DNA from: JAIUNP01 sp020161975
GTDB taxonomy: Bacteria; Pseudomonadota; Alphaproteobacteria; Rhizobiales; Beijerinckiaceae
Assembly (NCBI GenBank): GCA_036745275.1
Contig: DAIOGK010000010.1
Coordinates: forward strand, 44,970-108,969
Length of the DNA: 64,000 nt
Direction of reading: 5' to 3'
Shown: piece by piece, positions 60,572 through 64,000 of the stretch
How positions within the stretch are numbered: position 1 is the first letter of the stretch
How the letters are laid out: every line of letters begins with the position of its first letter
Translations under genes and position numbers: made by a program
The notes under the pieces: model-generated
The model's database searches: none
What the model was told of the DNA's origin: nothing
Seen by the model: only the letters and a program-made list of their open reading frames with translations

Positions 60572-61818
60572 GAACGGTAGTCGCCGTTGATCTCGACGTA
60601 GGCTTTCGTGAGGTCGCAGGTGTAGACCGTATCCTTGCCGCGCCCGAGGCCAAGCTCGACGCGGATCACGATATCCTCGTTCTTCATATAGGCCGAGGTG
60701 TCGGCCTCGCTGTAGGCGGGATCGCGGGCGCCCTGATGGGCGACGCGATGCGGGCCGAAGGAAATCGTGAGCTTGTCGCGCTCAGCCGGCTCGCCTGCCT
60801 TGCCGACTGCCGCGACCACACGGCCCCAGTTGGCGTCCTCGCCGGCGATCGCGGTTTTGACCAGCGGGGAATTGGCGATGGAAAAGGCGATGCGCCGGGC
60901 CGAGCGAGCGGAAACCGCACCTTCCACGGTGACGGAAACGAACTTGCGGGCGCCCTCGCCGTCGCGGGCGACGAAGATGGCCAGTTCCAGCAGCAGGGCG
61001 TTGAGCGCACGCCTGAAGGCGGCAAGGCGCGGGTCCTTCGCGTCGGTGATCTGCGGGCAACCGCGCGTGCGGGCAGTACCGGTTGCAAACAGCATCAGCG
61101 TGTCGGAGGTCGATGTGTCGCTATCGACCGTCACGGCGTTGAAGGAATTTTTCGTGCCTCTGGAGAGCAGCGCCTGAAGCACCGGCGCGGCAATCGGGGC
61201 ATCGGTGAAGACGAAGGAGAGCATGGTCGCCATGTCCGGCGCGATCATGCCGGCGCCCTTGGCCATGCCGTTGATGGTGACATCGACCCCACCGATCTTC
61301 ACCGTGCGGGTGGCGATCTTCGGGAATGTGTCGGTGGTCATGATGGCTTTGGCTGCGTCGAGCCAGTTGTGGCCCTCGGCGCGGCGGGCACAATCGCCGA
61401 TCACACCGTTGAACTTGGTCGCATCGAGCGGCTCGCCGATCACGCCGGTCGAGGCAAGAAAGATTTCCGAGGCCTTGACGCCGAGTTCCTCCGCCGCGAT
61501 GGCGGCGGTCAGTTCCACAGCCTCCTGCCCCTTCATTCCGGTAAAGGCATTGGCATTGCCGGAATTGACGACCAGAGCCCGTGCCCCGCCGCCGGCAAGG
61601 TTCGCCCGGCACCAGTCCACCGGGGCAGAGGGGCATTTCGAGGTGGTGAAGACGCCGGCAACCGCCGTGCCTTCCGGCATGGACACCAGCAGAACGTCCG
61701 TGCGGCCCTTGTAGCGGATGCCCGCTTCGGCGGTCGCAAAAACCACGCCATCAAGCGCTGGCGGCCTGGGATAGCTTTTCGGAGCGAGCGGAGAGACGGG
61801 GACGTTCTTGCCGGCCAT
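60568..61818 (-). CDS. argJ: Bifunctional ornithine acetyltransferase / N-acetylglutamate synthase
   Basis: ArgJ moves the acetyl group from N-acetylornithine to glutamate in the cyclic arginine pathway. The 416-residue precursor self-cleaves to two chains; the site is the Ala-Thr pair in Gly-Met-Ile-Ala-Pro-Asp-Met-Ala-Thr-Met-Leu near residue 200, and the threonine becomes the nucleophile. Val-Asn-Ser-Gly-Asn-Ala-Asn-Ala and Ser-Thr-Gly-Val-Ile-Gly-Glu near 85-130 supply the oxyanion region. It starts eight bases after the parvulin gene and overlaps the EamA gene. Confidence 0.96.
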   Translation of the reverse strand: MAGKNVPVSPLAPKSYPRPPALDGVVFATAEAGIRYKGRTDVLLVSMPEGTAVAGVFTTSKCPSAPVDWCRANLAGGGARALVVNSGNANAFTGMKGQEAVELTAAIAAEELGVKASEIFLASTGVIGEPLDATKFNGVIGDCARRAEGHNWLDAAKAIMTTDTFPKIATRTVKIGGVDVTINGMAKGAGMIAPDMATMLSFVFTDAPIAAPVLQALLSRGTKNSFNAVTVDSDTSTSDTLMLFATGTARTRGCPQITDAKDPRLAAFRRALNALLLELAIFVARDGEGARKFVSVTVEGAVSARSARRIAFSIANSPLVKTAIAGEDANWGRVVAAVGKAGEPAERDKLTISFGPHRVAHQGARDPAYSEADTSAYMKNEDIVIRVELGLGRGKDTVYTCDLTKAYVEINGDYRS

Positions 61819-61826
61819 GGCGGACC

Positions 61827-62690
61827 TCAGGGCTTCTTCTGTTCGGCGGGAGCCGGAGCGGGGGCGGCGGCGGGCGCCTCGGGCTTGCCGTCGGCATCGA
61901 AGCGCTCGATCTTTGCCTCCTGACGCAGTTTCAGGATCAGGTCCTGCTGCGCCTTCTTCTGCATGTAGCTCGACAGTTCATCCTTGACGTCGTCCAGCGT
62001 GGGGGCGGGCTTGTTGCGGCGCTCCTCCAGCTTGATGACGTGCCAGCCGAACTGGGATTTCACGGGCGCGGAGATTTCGCCGGGCTTCATGGCGAAGGCG
62101 GCATCGGCAAATTCCTTGACCATCCTGTCCTTGGTGAACCAGCCGAGATCGCCACCTTCCTTGCCCGAACCGGGATCCTTGGAGACCTCGCCGGCGACCT
62201 TGGCGAAATCCTCACCGGCCTTCAGCCGCGCGACGACCTTTTTGGCATCCGCTTCCTCGGGAACCAGAATGTGGCGGGCGTGGACCTCCTCTTCGGCCGG
62301 CAGGCCCTTGATCGCGTCCTCGTAGAACTTCTTCAGCTTCTCATCGGAGACAGCGGCATTGCCCTCTTTCGTCATGAGAGCTTCCATCAGCGCGCGATCC
62401 TTCAGGTAAGCGAGCTTGCGCGCGAAATCCGGGCCTTCCGCCATCTTCTGCTTTTCGGCAGCGCGGGCCAGCAGCTTGAGGTCGAGCATATAGTCGAGCA
62501 CGTATTTGCGCTTCTGGGCGGCATCAAGCTGCGGCATCGAGGCACCGATGTCATCTTGTGCCGCTTTCAGATCATCCTCGGTGATGGCGATGCCATCGAT
62601 CTTTGCGGCGATTTTCGCGTTCTGGGCCAGAACGATGGCCGGCGAAAGGACGGCAGCGGCCAGGACGAGGGGGCGGATAGCGGACAGCAT
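61827..62690 (-). CDS. Periplasmic parvulin-type peptidyl-prolyl isomerase
   Basis: This is a 287-residue exported chaperone. A signal peptide (residues 1-22, ending Val-Leu-Ala-Gln) is followed by a SurA-like N-terminal helical region and a parvulin domain (about 145-240) with Ala-Arg-His-Ile-Leu-Val, Gly-Gly-Asp-Leu-Gly-Trp-Phe and Phe-Gly-Trp-His-Val-Ile. The C-terminal tail is Ala/Pro-rich. Such proteins help outer-membrane proteins fold. The ATG at 62690 starts the signal; the open frame upstream is not conserved. It leads the argJ-eamA-mutT chain and lies near secA, as in many Alphaproteobacteria. Confidence 0.92.
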   Translation of the reverse strand: MLSAIRPLVLAAAVLSPAIVLAQNAKIAAKIDGIAITEDDLKAAQDDIGASMPQLDAAQKRKYVLDYMLDLKLLARAAEKQKMAEGPDFARKLAYLKDRALMEALMTKEGNAAVSDEKLKKFYEDAIKGLPAEEEVHARHILVPEEADAKKVVARLKAGEDFAKVAGEVSKDPGSGKEGGDLGWFTKDRMVKEFADAAFAMKPGEISAPVKSQFGWHVIKLEERRNKPAPTLDDVKDELSSYMQKKAQQDLILKLRQEAKIERFDADGKPEAPAAAPAPAPAEQKKP

Positions 62691-62823
62691 CGGGGCTCCG
62701 AAGGAAAGATCAGGTGATACCGGGTTGGCATGAGTTGCAGATTTCAGCAAGCCTCCGATTGGTGGTTTGCCGCAGGAAGGCGATGCGTTAGCCTCTTCAA
62801 GGTTTGCATGGCGGAGTTATGGC

Positions 62824-63435
62824 ATGGGTGTGATTGGCAGCATCGAAGACCTTGAGGCGCTTTACGGTGCGCCGCAGGAGACCTCGACTGCAAAGGAACA
62901 GCCGCATCTGACCGACGGCTATCGCGCGCTCATCGAGGCTTCGCCATTCTATGCGCTGGCCACCGCCGGGCCGGAGGGGCTCGACTGTTCACCGCGCGGA
63001 GATCTTCAGGATGGCATCCGGATCGTTGATCGGCGGACGCTCCATCTGCCCGACCGGCGCGGGAACAACCGGATTGATTCCTTGCGCAACATTGTGCGCG
63101 ATCCGCGCGTGGCGCTGCTTTTCCTCATTCCGGGGTCCGGCACGACATTGCGGGTGAATGGACGGGCGGAAATCTCTGCCGATTCCGATTTGCTCGCGAG
63201 CTTTGCCGTCGAGGGCAAACCGCCGCGCTCGGTTATCATCGTTCATATCGAGACGGTCTACTTCCAGTGTGCGCGGGCAATCATCCGTTCGGACCTGTGG
63301 AACCCCGCCCGTCATGCCGATCTTGCGCGCCTGCCGACTCCCGGTCGCATCCTTGCGGAGATCACCGATGCCCGCGTTGGCGGCGAGACCTATGACCGCG
63401 AATGGCCGGAACGGGCGAAAAAATCGATGTGGTAA
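62824..63435 (+). CDS. PNPOx-like flavin-binding family protein
   Basis: This is a 203-residue protein of the pyridoxamine-phosphate-oxidase-like split-barrel fold, in the MSMEG_1061-type group. Core blocks are Tyr-Ala-Leu-Ala-Thr-Ala-Gly-Pro-Glu-Gly near residue 45, Ser-Pro-Arg-Gly-Asp (about 60-64), and Pro-Asp-Arg-Arg-Gly-Asn-Asn-Arg-x-Asp-Ser segments. It probably binds FMN or F420-like cofactors and acts as an oxidoreductase, but the substrate is unknown. The ATG at 62824 is chosen over an earlier frame start as it fits the family. It lies upstream of secA on the same strand. Confidence 0.85.
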   Translation: MGVIGSIEDLEALYGAPQETSTAKEQPHLTDGYRALIEASPFYALATAGPEGLDCSPRGDLQDGIRIVDRRTLHLPDRRGNNRIDSLRNIVRDPRVALLFLIPGSGTTLRVNGRAEISADSDLLASFAVEGKPPRSVIIVHIETVYFQCARAIIRSDLWNPARHADLARLPTPGRILAEITDARVGGETYDREWPERAKKSMW

Positions 63436-63457
63436 GGGCTGTGGACCCGCCCGTTCA

Positions 63458-63486
63458 TTGACTTGACAAGGTGCAGTCCTTATCTC
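63458..63486 (+). promoter_or_regulatory. Probable sigma-70 promoter of secA
   Basis: TTGACT (63458-63463), a 17-base spacer and TATCTC (63481-63486) resemble a vegetative promoter. A second overlapping TTGACA begins at 63463 but its spacing to the -10 is too short. Start would be near 63493, leaving about 65 bases of leader to the secA ATG. Confidence 0.5.
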
Positions 63487-63560
63487 GGGCGGGCATGAAT
63501 TCAGCCGTCGCACCCTGCGCGGCCCCATGAGGGGCATCGGCCCCGATCCGAGGACACCTG

Positions 63561-64000
63561 ATGTTCGGCGCAATCGCCAAGAAGATATTCGGCTCATCGA
63601 ATGACCGCCGCCTGAAGCGCTACCGCCCGATCGTCGCCGCGATCAACGCTCTTGAACCCGAACTCGCCGCCCTGAGCGACGAGGCGCTGGCGGCCCGCAC
63701 CGTCGAATTCCGGCGCCAGCTCGCGGCGGAGGAAAAGACGCTCGACCAACTGCTCGTTCCGGCTTTCGCCACGGTGCGCGAGGCGGCAAAGCGCGTGCTT
63801 GGGCAGCGGCATTTCGATGTGCAGCTGATCGGTGGCATCGTGCTGCATGAGGGCGCCATCGCCGAGATGCGCACGGGCGAGGGCAAGACGCTGGTGGCCA
63901 CACTTGCGGTCTATCTCAACGCCCTTGCCGGCAAGGGCGTTCATGTCGTCACCGTCAACGACTACCTCGCCCGCCGCGACGCCGAATGGATGGGCCGGGT
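63561..64000 (+). CDS. secA: Preprotein translocase ATPase SecA, 5' part only
   Basis: SecA drives protein export through SecYEG. The window ends after 146 codons of an expected 900 or so. The start Met-Phe-Gly-Ala-Ile-Ala-Lys-Lys-Ile-Phe-Gly-Ser is characteristic, and Walker A is at Met-Arg-Thr-Gly-Glu-Gly-K109-Thr. Phe-Asp-Val-Gln-Leu-Ile-Gly-Gly, His-Glu-Gly-Ala-Ile-Ala-Glu, and Val-Asn-Asp-Tyr-Leu-Ala-Arg-Arg-Asp follow as in all SecA proteins. A promoter-like sequence lies about 75 bases upstream. Confidence 0.97.
   Translation, partial: MFGAIAKKIFGSSNDRRLKRYRPIVAAINALEPELAALSDEALAARTVEFRRQLAAEEKTLDQLLVPAFATVREAAKRVLGQRHFDVQLIGGIVLHEGAIAEMRTGEGKTLVATLAVYLNALAGKGVHVVTVNDYLARRDAEWMGR

Overview
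The window is high-GC DNA (about two thirds G+C by eye), densely packed with genes and with no sign of mobile DNA. Gene content and order point to an alphaproteobacterium. Markers of that class include a giant NAD-glutamate dehydrogenase, DUF2794, DUF1674, DUF4167, DUF2125 and DUF3426-type proteins, a Suv3-like helicase, and the orders rsmB-heparinase-purH, lysC-(rsm22)-ptsP-prfA-prmC-DUF4167, ftsE-ftsX-ydcF-plsC, ybbAP/tesA, metX-metW and parvulin-argJ next to secA. The order or genus cannot be set from the sequence alone.

Layout. 1-5.4 kb: hemN (cut by the window edge) behind a possible FNR/FixK site, a small secreted protein, an L,D-transpeptidase, a nuclease, a succinate dehydrogenase assembly-factor-like protein, and two RNA-modification genes. 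5.4-16.9 kb: heparinase-like protein, purH, the 4.7-kb glutamate dehydrogenase, an AhpD-like protein, a candidate small RNA, DUF2794, DedA and FUSC membrane proteins. 17-20.7 kb: a three-gene operon for a periplasmic FAD dehydrogenase with a three-haem cytochrome c, the most accessory-looking unit here. 21-31 kb: a BAX-inhibitor-like protein, the YbbA/YbbP ABC exporter opposite tesA, an unknown methyltransferase-like protein, an S4 protein, a Suv3-like helicase with a charged tail, and ubiG.

31-43 kb: lysC, rsm22, ptsP, prfA and prmC run as one block, followed by DUF4167, MOSC and clpB with a heat-shock-type promoter and a strong terminator. 43-50.5 kb: an EamA exporter, hpt, a zinc-ribbon protein, ftsEX-ydcF-plsC, chaC and DUF2125. 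50.5-55.4 kb: aromatic amino-acid genes (chorismate mutase/PDT-like, hisC, tyrC) opposite metX-metW. 55.4-64 kb: patatin, zur-ispG, purQ-purS, mutT-eamA-argJ-parvulin, a PNPOx-like protein and the start of secA.

Most of the window is core metabolism and translation. Three points stand out. First, an Rsm22 protein carries four cysteines spaced as expected for an iron-sulfur site. Second, the sugar or polyol dehydrogenase operon has a twin-arginine signal only on its small subunit and an eight-G tract in the cytochrome gene. Third, several intergenic regions are structured and match no family I can name, chiefly 14371-14540. I found no CRISPR array, prophage, transposon, tRNA or rRNA, and nothing I would claim as a wholly new defence or biosynthetic system.
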